A stretch of 64,000 bases of DNA from DATBSK01 sp964532485. Lineage in GTDB: Bacteria > Actinomycetota > Acidimicrobiia > IMCC26256 > PALSA-555. Numbering within the stretch: position 1 is the first letter of the stretch; each line of letters begins with the position of its first letter. The stretch covers positions 1 to 64,000 of the forward strand of contig CAZHKE010000009.1 in the NCBI GenBank assembly GCA_964532485.1, in the 5' to 3' direction. Of this stretch, positions 47,013 through 55,867 are shown one piece after another. The notes under the pieces are model-generated. The model was not told where the DNA came from. It did no database searches and saw nothing but the letters and a program-made list of their open reading frames with translations. The position numbers were made by a program, and so were the translations under genes.

Positions 47013-49913
47013 TCAGCCGACGATGTCGGCGGCTCGCTGGCTGACGACGCGCGTCGAGCCACCAGGGGGCATCGTGACGCCGTACAGCACGTCACCAGCC
47101 TCCATCGTGCGCTTCTGGTGCGTGACCACGACGAGCTGCGACTCGCCGCGGAACTCGTGCACGAGGTCGAGGAACCGGCGGAGGTTGACGTCGTCGAGCG
47201 CGGCCTCGACCTCGTCGAGCAGATAGAAGGGCGAGGGCCGCGCCCGGAACACCGCGAAGAGATACGCAAGCGCAGTGAGCGAGCGCTCGCCACCGGACAG
47301 CAGCGAGAGGCGGCGCACGTTCTTGCCCGACGGGCGCGCATCGATCTCGATGCCGGTCTCGAGCATGTCGTCGGGGTCGAGCAGCGAGAGCTTGCCCGAC
47401 CCACCCGGGAAGAGCGTCGTGAAGAGGCTCGCGAAGTGCGTCGCCGTGTCCTCGAACGCACGAGTGAACACGACGACGATCTCCTTGTCGACGGCTCTGA
47501 TGACACGGTTGAGCTCGCGGCGACTGTTGCGGACGTCGTCGAGCTGGGTCTGGAGGAACTCCGAACGCTCCTGCAGCGCGCGATGCTCCTCGAGCGCCAA
47601 AGGGTTGATCGGACCCATCAAGCGGAGGTCGCGCTCGAGCTCGCGGGCACGACCCGCCAGGGGCGTGCCCTCCGGCACGGCAGGTGCGACGGCGTCGAGC
47701 GCGACCGCGGGCTCCACGTCGAACTCGGTGCGCAGGCCTTCGATCGACGCGTCGAGCTTGACCCGAGACTCGGCCTGGCTGACCTCCGCCCGCGACGCGA
47801 GCTCGCGGATCTCGAGGAGCTCCTGCTCGAGCCCGGAACGCTCGGCGCGCAGCGCGTCGAGCTGGTCGGCGGACGCGCGAGCGGCGTCGGCCTCCAGTCG
47901 GCGTCGCTCTCGGAGGCGATCGTGCAGCCGATCGACGGCGGTGCGGTGCTCCGCGAGCCGTCGCGTCAGCGTGGCGTAGACGGCGTTGACATCGAGAAGT
48001 CGGGCACGCCTCCGCTCGGCGGTCGCCGCCTCGCCCGGGTCGCGGCCCTCGAGGCGCAGCTCCACCTCGGCCAGCCGCGCGGCGAGCACAGCGCGTCGCT
48101 CCTCGGTCGCGGCCCGCCGGACCTCTGCGGCTCGAGCGGCGGAGAGCGCGGCGCGTGCGCTCTCCATCGTGCGCTCGGCCTCGGCGCGAGCCACTTCGGC
48201 GCTCGTTGCGCGGTCCTGGGCTTCCTCGAGCGCGGCCTGCGTCACGCCGCTCGCATGCGCACCACCGATGCTCCACGGAGCATCGCCACCGAGTCGATCA
48301 CCCTGGGGCGTGACCGCGACGAGGTCGGGATCGTCGAGCACGAGGTCGAGTGCGGTGCGCCAGTCGGATGCGAGCACGGCGCGCCCGAGCAGGCGAGCAA
48401 GGACGGGCTCGAGCCCCGGGAGGCGCGTGCGGGCGAGGTCGATGAGTGGACGCGCGCCCGTCGGAGGCAGCGCAGCGGGCTGAGGTGCGTCGGCAGTCGC
48501 GTCGACGACCAGAACGATTCCCTGCGCGTCGCCGGCGCGGAGCCGCTCGACGGCACGGCGAGCCGCGTCGCCACCGCGCACGACCACGGCGCGCATCGCG
48601 TCTCCGAGCGCCGAGGCGACTGCCGCCTCTGCACCGGGCTCGATCTCGAGATGGTCGACGAGCGGGCCGACGACGCCCTCGACGCCGACGAGCTCGGCGG
48701 CGGCGACGTCGGCACGCGCGGCCTCGAGCTGCTGCTCGAGTGCGTCGGCGCGCGCGCGCGCTCGTGCCGCGTGGCCCTCGGCGGCTCTCCACTGCTCCTC
48801 CGACGTCTGCAGCGCGAGCTCCGCGGCCTCGACGGCGAGCATCGCATCCGTGCCGGGCAGGGTCAGGCCCTGGGCCTCGGCGTCGAGCGCCGAGACCTGC
48901 TCGCGGAGCGTCGCCGCGTCGGCCACGAGGGTCTCGACGACTCCGCCGTCGGCCGCCGCGGTCAGCTCGCGGTCCGCGCCGCGACGCTTCTCGTCGAGCA
49001 ACGCGGCCAGGCCGCGGCCGCGCTCGCGCAGCGCCTCGACGCGGACCATCCAGTCGGCGAGCCCCTCGACACCGAGCGCAGTGAGCGACTGCTCCGCACC
49101 GAGGACCGATTCGTCGAGTGACCGTAGGCGCGCCCGCACCTCGACCTCGCGCCGATCGAGCTCGGCGCGCTCGTCGTGCAGCCGAGCAAGACGCGTCTGG
49201 AGGCCGGCGATCTGATGCCCCGCGAGGTACAGGCGGATGGCGCGCAGCTCGTCGACCACGGAGCCGTGGCGCTGCGCGGCCTCGGCCTGACGCTGGAGGG
49301 GCGCGAGCTGCCGGCGGACCTCGCGCAGCAGGTCGTTGAGTCGGAGCAGGTTTCCCTCGGTCGCGACGAGGCGTCGCTCGGCGCGCTCCTTGCGCTTGCG
49401 GTACTTGAGGATCCCGGCCGCCTCCTCGACGATGGCGCGCCGCTGCTCCGGTGACGCGTTGAGGATCGTGTCGAGCTGACCCTGTCCGACGATCACGTGC
49501 TGCTCGCGGCCGATGCCCGAGTCGGAGAGCAGCTCCTGGATGTCCAGCAGGCGGCAGCTCACCCCGTTGATCTGGTATTCGGACTCACCGCTGCTCCGGA
49601 ACAGCGTGCGCGTGATCGTGACCTCGGAGAAGTCGATCGGCAGCAGCTGCGCGCTGTTGTCGATGGTCAACGACACCTCGGCGCGGCCGAGTGCCGGACG
49701 GTCAGGAGTGCCCGCGAAGATGACGTCGTCCATCTTCCCGCCTCGCAGCGTGCGTGGGCCCTGCGCGCCGAGCACCCAGGCGACCGCGTCGACGAGGTTC
49801 GACTTCCCGGAGCCGTTGGGCCCGACGACGACCGTCACGCCCGGCTCGAAGTCGAGCGCCGTCTTGTCGGCGAACGACTTGAAGCCCTTCATCGTCAGCG
49901 TCTTCAGGAACAA
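47013..49913 (-). CDS. smc: Chromosome segregation ATPase SMC, unusually short arms
   Basis: SMC condensin subunit. TTG 49911-49913 begins MFLKTLTMKGFKSFADKT, the canonical N-terminus. Walker A GPNGSGKSN lies near residue 32, the hinge about 405-555 (VVGPLVDHLEIEPGAEAAV), the C-loop LSLLSGGERSLTALA near 874, Walker B FYLLDEVEAALDD near 900. Total 966 residues against about 1150-1200 typical, so both coiled-coil arms are shorter. No frameshift was seen. A TACGAT -10 box at 49972-49977 gives a ~50-nt leader. scpA/scpB are not in the window. Confidence 0.93.
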   Translation of the reverse strand: MFLKTLTMKGFKSFADKTALDFEPGVTVVVGPNGSGKSNLVDAVAWVLGAQGPRTLRGGKMDDVIFAGTPDRPALGRAEVSLTIDNSAQLLPIDFSEVTITRTLFRSSGESEYQINGVSCRLLDIQELLSDSGIGREQHVIVGQGQLDTILNASPEQRRAIVEEAAGILKYRKRKERAERRLVATEGNLLRLNDLLREVRRQLAPLQRQAEAAQRHGSVVDELRAIRLYLAGHQIAGLQTRLARLHDERAELDRREVEVRARLRSLDESVLGAEQSLTALGVEGLADWMVRVEALRERGRGLAALLDEKRRGADRELTAAADGGVVETLVADAATLREQVSALDAEAQGLTLPGTDAMLAVEAAELALQTSEEQWRAAEGHAARARARADALEQQLEAARADVAAAELVGVEGVVGPLVDHLEIEPGAEAAVASALGDAMRAVVVRGGDAARRAVERLRAGDAQGIVLVVDATADAPQPAALPPTGARPLIDLARTRLPGLEPVLARLLGRAVLASDWRTALDLVLDDPDLVAVTPQGDRLGGDAPWSIGGAHASGVTQAALEEAQDRATSAEVARAEAERTMESARAALSAARAAEVRRAATEERRAVLAARLAEVELRLEGRDPGEAATAERRRARLLDVNAVYATLTRRLAEHRTAVDRLHDRLRERRRLEADAARASADQLDALRAERSGLEQELLEIRELASRAEVSQAESRVKLDASIEGLRTEFDVEPAVALDAVAPAVPEGTPLAGRARELERDLRLMGPINPLALEEHRALQERSEFLQTQLDDVRNSRRELNRVIRAVDKEIVVVFTRAFEDTATHFASLFTTLFPGGSGKLSLLDPDDMLETGIEIDARPSGKNVRRLSLLSGGERSLTALAYLFAVFRARPSPFYLLDEVEAALDDVNLRRFLDLVHEFRGESQLVVVTHQKRTMEAGDVLYGVTMPPGGSTRVVSQRAADIVG

Positions 49914-49971
49914 CCGGCGTGCTTCCTGTCGTGAGCGGGCCGCACTCGAGGATCGGCGATCCCTCGTCGGG

Positions 49972-49977
49972 ATCGTA
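49972..49977 (-). promoter_or_regulatory. -10 box of smc
   Basis: TACGAT on the minus strand in the 142-nt gap between acyP and smc. Confidence 0.45.
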
Positions 49978-50055
49978 GCGACGGCTCCGGGCGGCACCGG
50001 GGACGCCGGATCGGCGCAGGTCAGGCGCTCGGGAGGCCACGACGCACACCGGGAG

Positions 50056-50334
50056 TCAGCGAACGGAGAACCGGGCCTCGCCGACCGGCGGCTCGTCGTG
50101 GACCTCGACGCGCGAGACCCGGGCACGTTGCGGCCCGGTGCGGCACCAGGCCACGAGCGCGTCGACCGCCGCCTGGTCGCCCTCGAAGACCGCCTCGACG
50201 CGCCCGTCGGCGAGGTTGCGCACCCAGCCCCGCACGGCGTGCGCGTGCGCCTCACGTGAGCACGCGTCGCGGAACCACACTCCCTGCACGCGACCCGAGA
50301 CCCAGACGCGCCGGCGGGCCGTCAGACCTGGCAA
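50056..50334 (-). CDS. acyP: Acylphosphatase
   Basis: Hydrolyses acyl phosphates; 92 residues. RVWVSGRVQGVWFRDACSRE carries the catalytic Arg, and GWVRNLADGRVEAVFEGD the catalytic Asn. No ATG or GTG precedes the core, so I propose TTG 50332-50334 (a CTG nine nt later is the alternative); either overlaps the mutM end. It is encoded between mutM and smc. Confidence 0.88.
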   Translation of the reverse strand: MPGLTARRRVWVSGRVQGVWFRDACSREAHAHAVRGWVRNLADGRVEAVFEGDQAAVDALVAWCRTGPQRARVSRVEVHDEPPVGEARFSVR

Positions 50335-51158
50335 GCGGGGCAGTAGAAGGTCGAGCGACTGCCGACGCGCTCGCGCACGATCTCCTGGCGACAGCGGCGA
50401 CACGTCTCGCCTTCGCGGGCGTACACCTTGTGGTGGTGCTGGTAGTCGCCCGGCTTGCCGAACAGGTCGACGTACTGCTCGTCGGCGAGCGACGACCCGC
50501 GGTGCTTCACTGCCTCCTGCAGCGTCTCGACGAGCGAACGGTAGAGACGGCGCACCTCCTGCGCAGTGAGGGAGTCGCTCATCCGGTCCCATCGCAAGCC
50601 CGCGCCCCACAGGATCTCGTCGCTGTAGATGTTGCCGATGCCCGCGAGGAACTTCTGGTCCATGAGGAGCGGCTTGAGCTTGGCGTGCTTCTGCGACACG
50701 AGCGCGCCGAACTGCTCCCACGACATCGGCGCATCGAGTGCGTCGATGCCCAGGTGCGACAGCTCGCTGACCTTCGCCAGCGAATCGAGCTCCGTGACGA
50801 ACATCTCGCCGAAGGTGCGCGGGTCGATGAAGCGCAGCTGACCTCCCTGTTGGAACGTGATGATCACATGGGTGTGCTTCGCGCGCGACTCGCGTGACGA
50901 CTTCGTGCGCAGCAGCTGCCCCGACATGCCGAGATGGATGATCAGCACGTCGTCGGCGTCGAGCCTGCACAGGATGTACTTGCCGCGCCGGTCGACCGCG
51001 GTGATCTTCTTGCCCTCGAGGCGCGAGATGAACTGCTTGCGGTTGTGGTGGCGCCGCACCGACCGCATGGCGTCGACCTCGACGGCTTTGATGCGCCGGC
51101 CGATCACGTCGCGCTCGAGATCGCGACGCACCACCTCGACCTCGGGTAGCTCAGGCAT
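50322..51158 (-). CDS. mutM: Formamidopyrimidine-DNA glycosylase MutM/Fpg
   Basis: Removes 8-oxoguanine from DNA. The 278 residues start MPELPEVEVVRRDLERDVIG with the catalytic Pro and Glu. RRGKYILCRL holds the beta-lysine; the C-terminal zinc finger is ETCRRCRQEI...FYCPACQ. SWEQF, LLMDQKFLAGIGNIYSDEIL (helix-2-turn-helix) and HRGSS are conserved. It overlaps rnc by 8 nt. Confidence 0.96.
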   Translation of the reverse strand: MPELPEVEVVRRDLERDVIGRRIKAVEVDAMRSVRRHHNRKQFISRLEGKKITAVDRRGKYILCRLDADDVLIIHLGMSGQLLRTKSSRESRAKHTHVIITFQQGGQLRFIDPRTFGEMFVTELDSLAKVSELSHLGIDALDAPMSWEQFGALVSQKHAKLKPLLMDQKFLAGIGNIYSDEILWGAGLRWDRMSDSLTAQEVRRLYRSLVETLQEAVKHRGSSLADEQYVDLFGKPGDYQHHHKVYAREGETCRRCRQEIVRERVGSRSTFYCPACQV

Positions 51159-51924
51159 CGTCGCTCACCCTCGCGAACGGGGGCGCCGGGGCTCCGCTCG
51201 ACACGAACGTCGAGTCGTCGTCGGACGCGAGACCGTCGGCGTCGAGGCGCTCCCACGCGGCGCGGGCCGCAGCCTGCTCGGCCTGCTTCTTGGATCGTCC
51301 TTGGCCCTCGCCGTGCACCTCACCGCTGATCGACACGGTGGCGAAGAACTCCTTCGAGTGGTCGGGCCCCTCGGCACGGACGTGATAGCGCGGCAGCTGG
51401 TCGAAGCGGCGCGCTGCGAGCTCCTGCAGGCGAGTCTTGTAGTCGTGGCCGCCCGGGCCGGCCGCGCCCTCACGGATCCGCTCCCCGAGGAGGCGCAGCA
51501 CGAGTCCGTCGGCCGCGGGCCAGCCGCCGTCGAGGTAGACGGCGGCGATCACGGCCTCCATCGCGTCGGCGAGGATCGACGCCTTCGTGCGCCCACCCGA
51601 CGCGTCCTCGCCCTTGCCGAGGAGCAGCGCCGGACCGAGCTCGATCTCCGCGCCCAGGCTCGCGAGCACCTCGGCGTTGACGACCGACGCGCGGAGCTTC
51701 GCGAGCTCGCCTTCGGGCAGGTTCGGGTACGTGACGAACACGTGGTTCGTGACCGAGAGCCCGAGCACCGCGTCGCCGAGGAACTCCATCCGCTCGTTCG
51801 ACTCGGCCTCCGGGTGCTCGGCGCAGAAGGAGCGGTGGACCAGCGACCGGTCGAGGTGCTCGCGGTCGCGGAACCGGTACGCGAGTGCGGTCTGGAGGCG
51901 GTCGACCGGGTCGTCGCCACTCAT
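51151..51924 (-). CDS. rnc: Ribonuclease III
   Basis: Cuts double-stranded RNA in rRNA and mRNA processing. The 257 residues contain the signature NERMEFLGDAVLGLSVT, the second metal-site region GGRTKASILADAMEAVIAAV, and a C-terminal dsRNA-binding domain (DYKTRLQELAARRF, GEGQGRSKKQAEQAAARAAW). A ~25-residue low-complexity tail follows. It overlaps acpP by 4 nt at its start and mutM by 8 nt at its end. Confidence 0.96.
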   Translation of the reverse strand: MSGDDPVDRLQTALAYRFRDREHLDRSLVHRSFCAEHPEAESNERMEFLGDAVLGLSVTNHVFVTYPNLPEGELAKLRASVVNAEVLASLGAEIELGPALLLGKGEDASGGRTKASILADAMEAVIAAVYLDGGWPAADGLVLRLLGERIREGAAGPGGHDYKTRLQELAARRFDQLPRYHVRAEGPDHSKEFFATVSISGEVHGEGQGRSKKQAEQAAARAAWERLDADGLASDDDSTFVSSGAPAPPFARVSDDA

Positions 51925-52223
51925 GCGGCACTCACCCCGAGTCGTGCGACGACGTAGTCGGTGGCCTCACCGACGGTGCGGAGCTCGGCCAGGTCCTCGT
52001 CGTCGACGCTGAACCCGACCGTGCGCTCTCCGAGCTCGGCTTCGAGGATCTCCACGAGCTCGATGAGGGCCAGAGAGTCGGCGTCGAGGTCCTCGGCGAA
52101 GCGGGCGTCGCGGGTGATGCGGCTCTCGTCGATCTCGAGGATCTCGGCGAGGTGTTCCTTGATGAGCGCGAGCACCTCGTCCGGGCCCATCGGCGTCTGC
52201 TCGACGTGCGTCTCAGCCGGCAT
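51921..52223 (-). CDS. acpP: Acyl carrier protein
   Basis: Carries acyl chains on a 4'-phosphopantetheine attached to Ser in DLDADSLALIELVEILEAEL (Ser near residue 50). 100 residues, longer than usual by a ~12-residue N-terminal stretch before the first helix. It is followed by rnc (ATGA overlap) and preceded by plsX (11-nt overlap), so lipid synthesis and RNase III are coupled, a typical actinobacterial arrangement. Confidence 0.94.
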   Translation of the reverse strand: MPAETHVEQTPMGPDEVLALIKEHLAEILEIDESRITRDARFAEDLDADSLALIELVEILEAELGERTVGFSVDDEDLAELRTVGEATDYVVARLGVSAA

Positions 52224-53223
52224 CGATGACTGCCTTCCGCATCCGTTCGATCACGTCGCACCGAGCGCAATCGGCCGCGACGGCCACCGCGTTGACGATC
52301 GCCCGCGCCGAGGACGCGCCGTGCGAGATCACCGTCATGCCCTTCACACCCAGCAGAGCTGCGCCGCCGGTGACGTCGGGGTCGTACGACTCCGCGAGCC
52401 GCAGCAGCTCGGGCATGATCACCGTGGACGCCTCGCGCGCTTCGGGCGAGCCGTCGAGCACGCTGAACACCAGGCCCGACAGGGCACGCAGCGCCCCTTC
52501 GAGGCTCTTCAGCGCGACGTTGCCGGTGAACCCGTCCGTGACGACGACGTCGACGGTGTCGGCGTGCATGAAGTCGCGACCTTCGACGTTGCCGACGAAC
52601 CCGGGGATGCGCTCGAGCAGCGGGAACGCCGCCTTGCGCAGCTCGTCGCCCTTCCCGGCCTCCTCGCCGTTCGAGAGCAGACCGATGCGCGGCGCCGGGA
52701 TGTCCCAGCGAGCGCGTGCGTACTCGGATGCCATGGCCGCGTACTGCGCGAGCCGTTCGGGCGCGGGATCGACGACGGCGCCGGCGTCGACGAGAACCTG
52801 CGGATGTTGACCGGCGACGGGGATCGGCACGGCGATCGCCGGGGTCGGCACACCCTTGAAGCGACCCAGTCGCAGGACGGCGGCAGTGGTGACGGCACCG
52901 GTGTTGCCGGCGCTCACGATCGCATCGGCACGACCTTCCTTCACCGCCTCGACCGCCCGGACGATCGACGAGTCCTTCTGCTTGCGGACCGCGCTCAGGG
53001 GCTCGTCGTCCATGGCGATGACGTCGGTGGCATCGAGCACCTCGAGACCATCGGGCGCCGCGCCATCGGGCAGTGCGGACTCGATCTCGGCCTGGCGCCC
53101 GACCAGGAGCACACCGACGTCGGGGTCGGCGACGGCCTGTGCCGCGCCGGCGACGATCTCACCGGGCGCGCGGTCACCACCCATCGCGTCGACCGCGACG
53201 ACGACTCGCTTCGTCTCGGTCAC
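52213..53223 (-). CDS. plsX: Phosphate acyltransferase PlsX
   Basis: Converts acyl-ACP to acyl-phosphate for phospholipid synthesis. The 336 residues start MTETKRVVVAVDAMGGDRAP, with SAGNTGAVTTAAVLRLGR, VTDGFTGNVALKSLEG and GAALLGVKGMTVISHGASSA, all family features. Its 3' end overlaps acpP by 11 nt. Confidence 0.96.
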   Translation of the reverse strand: MTETKRVVVAVDAMGGDRAPGEIVAGAAQAVADPDVGVLLVGRQAEIESALPDGAAPDGLEVLDATDVIAMDDEPLSAVRKQKDSSIVRAVEAVKEGRADAIVSAGNTGAVTTAAVLRLGRFKGVPTPAIAVPIPVAGQHPQVLVDAGAVVDPAPERLAQYAAMASEYARARWDIPAPRIGLLSNGEEAGKGDELRKAAFPLLERIPGFVGNVEGRDFMHADTVDVVVTDGFTGNVALKSLEGALRALSGLVFSVLDGSPEAREASTVIMPELLRLAESYDPDVTGGAALLGVKGMTVISHGASSARAIVNAVAVAADCARCDVIERMRKAVIDAG

Positions 53224-53269
53224 GTCACGCTCCCCAGCGGCATCCGCGTGTCGACTTCGCGCGAACCGA

Positions 53270-53449
53270 TCAGTCGACCTCGACGGCCTGCCGGCCCTTG
53301 TACCAACCGCACGTCGGGCACACGATGTGCGGGACCTTCGTCGTGCCGCAGCTCGGGCAGAGCGAGCGCGCCGGTTCGGCGAGACGTCGGTTCGCAGATC
53401 GGCGCGAGTGCGTCTTCGATCGTGACGTCTTGCGCTTCGGGACAGCCAT
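53270..53449 (-). CDS. rpmF: 50S ribosomal protein L32, zinc-binding form
   Basis: 59 residues starting MAVPKRKTSRSKTHSRRSAN. Cysteines in CPSCGTTKVPHIVCPTCGWY form the zinc ribbon, i.e. the C+ paralogue that is replaced under zinc starvation in some actinobacteria. ATG 53447-53449 is preceded by AGGAAGAGGAA. The usual pair with the DUF177 gene lies 16 nt upstream. Confidence 0.96.
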   Translation of the reverse strand: MAVPKRKTSRSKTHSRRSANRRLAEPARSLCPSCGTTKVPHIVCPTCGWYKGRQAVEVD

Positions 53450-53465
53450 TGATTCCTCTTCCTGT

Positions 53466-53927
53466 TCAGAGCTCGAGCTCGGCGAGCGCAGCCCAGCGGG
53501 GGTCGGTCTCGTCGCGCCGCTCACCGATCGGCATGGCCGGCTCGCAGGGTTCCTCGCAGCGGGGGGCGAGCGGCAGCTCCAGGAGCAGCGAGTCTCGTGC
53601 GAGCTGTTCGAGGTCGATCTCGTGACCTTCGAGTGGGTAGGTCTCGCCCTCGACAGGCTCGGCCTCGAACAGCTCGTCGACGTGCACTGACTCGTCGCGC
53701 TCGATCTCGCGCAGGCAGGTGCTGCACTCGGCCCGCCACCGACCGCGCACCTCGCCGCGCACGACGATCCCCTCGGGGATGCGCTCGAGCGCCGCGTCCA
53801 CCGTGACCGGGCCGACGACGGCCGCGGACGTGCCGGCGAGCTCGTCGAGCTCGGCGGCGACGGTGACGTCGCGCCGGGTGCCCGGGTGCGAGAGCAGGTC
53901 GGCGACGTCGATGCGGAGTCCGGTCAT
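53466..53927 (-). CDS. yceD: DUF177 / YceD family protein (23S rRNA accumulation)
   Basis: 153 residues. RWRAECSTCLREIERDESVH and LFEAEPVEGETYPLEGHEID match the DUF177 core, with another Cys pair in RCEEPCEPAMP. YceD is needed for normal 23S rRNA levels in E. coli and plants; in actinobacteria it is always next to rpmF, as here. ATG at 53925-53927 chosen by conservation of MTGLRIDVADL. Confidence 0.88.
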   Translation of the reverse strand: MTGLRIDVADLLSHPGTRRDVTVAAELDELAGTSAAVVGPVTVDAALERIPEGIVVRGEVRGRWRAECSTCLREIERDESVHVDELFEAEPVEGETYPLEGHEIDLEQLARDSLLLELPLAPRCEEPCEPAMPIGERRDETDPRWAALAELEL

Positions 53928-54106
53928 GGCAGTCGATCCACAACCCCGGCGCTGCGGGCGGGTGGGCGAGCGGGACGGCGAGACCCCCGGACGGGGGACG
54001 CGGCAGCGGACCAGGATACCCCGACGCGGTGAATCCCTTGTCGGGCAACGCTTCGCGGGCGACGACGGTGCGGTGGGCACCGGGCGGGCGCGCGGCGGCC
54101 GCGGGG

Positions 54107-54646
54107 TCAGGCCTGCCGGCCGTCCTGGTCGAAGAACGCCTGGTCCTCCTCGTCCCCCGCCCGGTCGTCCGCATCGAGGGCGTCGAGGTCGACCTGGAGC
54201 CGGTCACGCCCGCGTCGGACCGTGGCGAGGGTCCGGTCGAGCGCCTCCTCGAAGCGTGCGAGGCGCGCATCGACGTAGTCCTCGGCCTCGTGGCGGAGCC
54301 GGCGCGCATCGGCCTCCGCGTCGGAGACCAGCTGCTCCGCGGTCCGCCGCGCCTCGCGCGCGATCTCGGTGCGCTCCACCAGGCGCTCTGCCTGCACGCG
54401 AGCGGCCTCGATGATCGCATCCGCGTCGCGTCGCGCCTGCTCGAGGAACTCGTCGCGTTCCTTCAGGAGCCATCGGGCTCGTCGCAGCTCTTCGGGCAGC
54501 GTGCCGAGCGTCTCTTCGACGAGTGACAGCGCCTCGTCGCGGTTCACGAGCACCGACGCCGACATGGGCATCATGCGCGCGGTCTCGATGAGATCCCGCA
54601 TGTCGAACAGGAGATCCTCGAGCGCACGCGCGTCGCGCTCGCTCAC
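54107..54646 (-). CDS. SepIVA/DivIVA-like coiled-coil protein
   Basis: 179 residues, mostly coiled coil: DLLFDMRDLIETARMMPMS, then LLKERDEFLEQARRDADAII and long Arg/Glu-rich helices to residue ~150, with an acidic tail. Similar proteins (SepIVA of mycobacteria) take part in septation and cell-wall growth, and lie near rpmF and rnc as here. I use GTG 54644-54646, but the start is uncertain. Function by analogy only. Confidence 0.75.
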   Translation of the reverse strand: MSERDARALEDLLFDMRDLIETARMMPMSASVLVNRDEALSLVEETLGTLPEELRRARWLLKERDEFLEQARRDADAIIEAARVQAERLVERTEIAREARRTAEQLVSDAEADARRLRHEAEDYVDARLARFEEALDRTLATVRRGRDRLQVDLDALDADDRAGDEEDQAFFDQDGRQA

Positions 54647-54687
54647 CTGACCCGCTCCCGGCGCACCGCGCCGGGCCGCTCGGGCCC

Positions 54688-54728
54688 CGCTCGCTGCGCA
54701 GCACGATACGTGCTCCGCGATCGCTCGC
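54688..54728. repeat. Palindromic repeat element, copy F
   Basis: CGCTCGCT, arms 54696-54705 and 54709-54718 around loop ATA (9 of 10 pairs), GAT, CGCTCGCT. It lies between the SepIVA-like start and the coaD stop codon, whose final bases follow the second octamer. Confidence 0.75.
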
Positions 54729-55223
54729 TCATGCCTGACTGGCGGCGTCCCCGTATCGCTCGGCGAGGCGCTTCGCGACGAGCGGCGGCACCATGCTCGA
54801 CACGTCGCCACCGAACCGCGCGACCTCACGGACGAGGCTCGACGACAGGAACGAGTACTGCGGGCTCGTCGACAGGAAGAACGTGTCGATGCCCGACAGG
54901 CGCTGGTTCATCTGGGCCATCTGGAGCTCGTAGTCGAAGTCGGAAATGGCGCGCAGGCCCTTGATGATCGACTCGGCACCGTGGTCCTTGGCGAACTCCA
55001 CGAGCAGGCCCTTGAAGAACTCGATGCGGATGTTCGGGAGGTGGGCAAGCACCTCTTCGAGCATCGCCTCGCGCTCCTCGAGCGTGAACAGCGACTGAGC
55101 CTTCTGCGGGTTGCGGATGACCGCCACGATCACCTCGTCGAAGTGACGGGCCGACCGCTCGACGATGTCGACGTGACCAAGGGTCACAGGGTCGAACGAA
55201 CCCGGGCACAGGGCGGTGGCCAC
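54729..55223 (-). CDS. coaD: Phosphopantetheine adenylyltransferase CoaD
   Basis: Penultimate step of coenzyme A synthesis. The 164 residues begin ATALCPGSFDPVTLGHVDIV after the initiating GTG (55221-55223), with the nucleotidyltransferase motif GSFDPVTLGH. Substrate-binding KGLRAISDFDYELQMAQMN and the C-terminal SSSLVREVARFGGDVSSMVP are typical. It lies downstream of rsmD (47-nt gap), a common pair. Confidence 0.95.
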   Translation of the reverse strand: MATALCPGSFDPVTLGHVDIVERSARHFDEVIVAVIRNPQKAQSLFTLEEREAMLEEVLAHLPNIRIEFFKGLLVEFAKDHGAESIIKGLRAISDFDYELQMAQMNQRLSGIDTFFLSTSPQYSFLSSSLVREVARFGGDVSSMVPPLVAKRLAERYGDAASQA

Positions 55224-55270
55224 GCCGGCGGTTCTCCTGTCTCGGAACGGCTGCGTCGCCCGGACAGATG

Positions 55271-55834
55271 TCAGGCAGACGCACGAAGGACGACGACGAG
55301 CGTATCGCCGTACCTGCGCTCCCACCCCACGGTCCAGTGCCCCGAGGGGCTCGGGAACGGTTCGCGCGACGCACGCTCGACCACGACGCGAGCCGTGTGC
55401 TGCAACCAGCCCGGCTGCGCCAGCGCATCGAGCACACCGGTGATCTCGTCGTCGGCTGCGCCGTACGGAGGATCGGCGAGGACGAGATCGAACGGTGCCT
55501 CCTCGGGAACCCGACCACGCAGCAGAGTCGCCACGGGAGCCTGGCGGACGCGCGCACGCTCGGCGAGACGTGTCGCAGCCAGGTTCGCCGTGCACGCCTG
55601 GGCGGCGGCGCGATCACTGTCGACCAGCAGCGCTCGCGCGGCACCACGAGAGAGCGCCTCGATCGCGAGCGCGCCGCTCCCCGCGTACAGATCGAGCACC
55701 GACGCGTCGGCCGGATCGCCGAGCGCGGAGAACAGCGCCTCGCGGACTCGCCCGGTCGTCGGGCGTGCGGCGCGGGGCGCGACGAGCGGGACGCCCTTCG
55801 CTTCCCCTGCGACCACGTGCAGCCCGCGCGCCAC
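55271..55834 (-). CDS. rsmD: 16S rRNA (guanine(966)-N2)-methyltransferase RsmD
   Basis: 187 residues. RPTTGRVREALFSALGD, DLYAGSGALAIEALSRGA (SAM motif I) and LVLADPPYG (catalytic motif IV) identify the family. The upstream neighbour is recG and the downstream one coaD, the usual actinobacterial arrangement. Confidence 0.95.
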   Translation of the reverse strand: MARGLHVVAGEAKGVPLVAPRAARPTTGRVREALFSALGDPADASVLDLYAGSGALAIEALSRGAARALLVDSDRAAAQACTANLAATRLAERARVRQAPVATLLRGRVPEEAPFDLVLADPPYGAADDEITGVLDALAQPGWLQHTARVVVERASREPFPSPSGHWTVGWERRYGDTLVVVLRASA

Positions 55835-55867
55835 GCGGTCACTGTCGCGCTTCCACGGCCGATCGGG

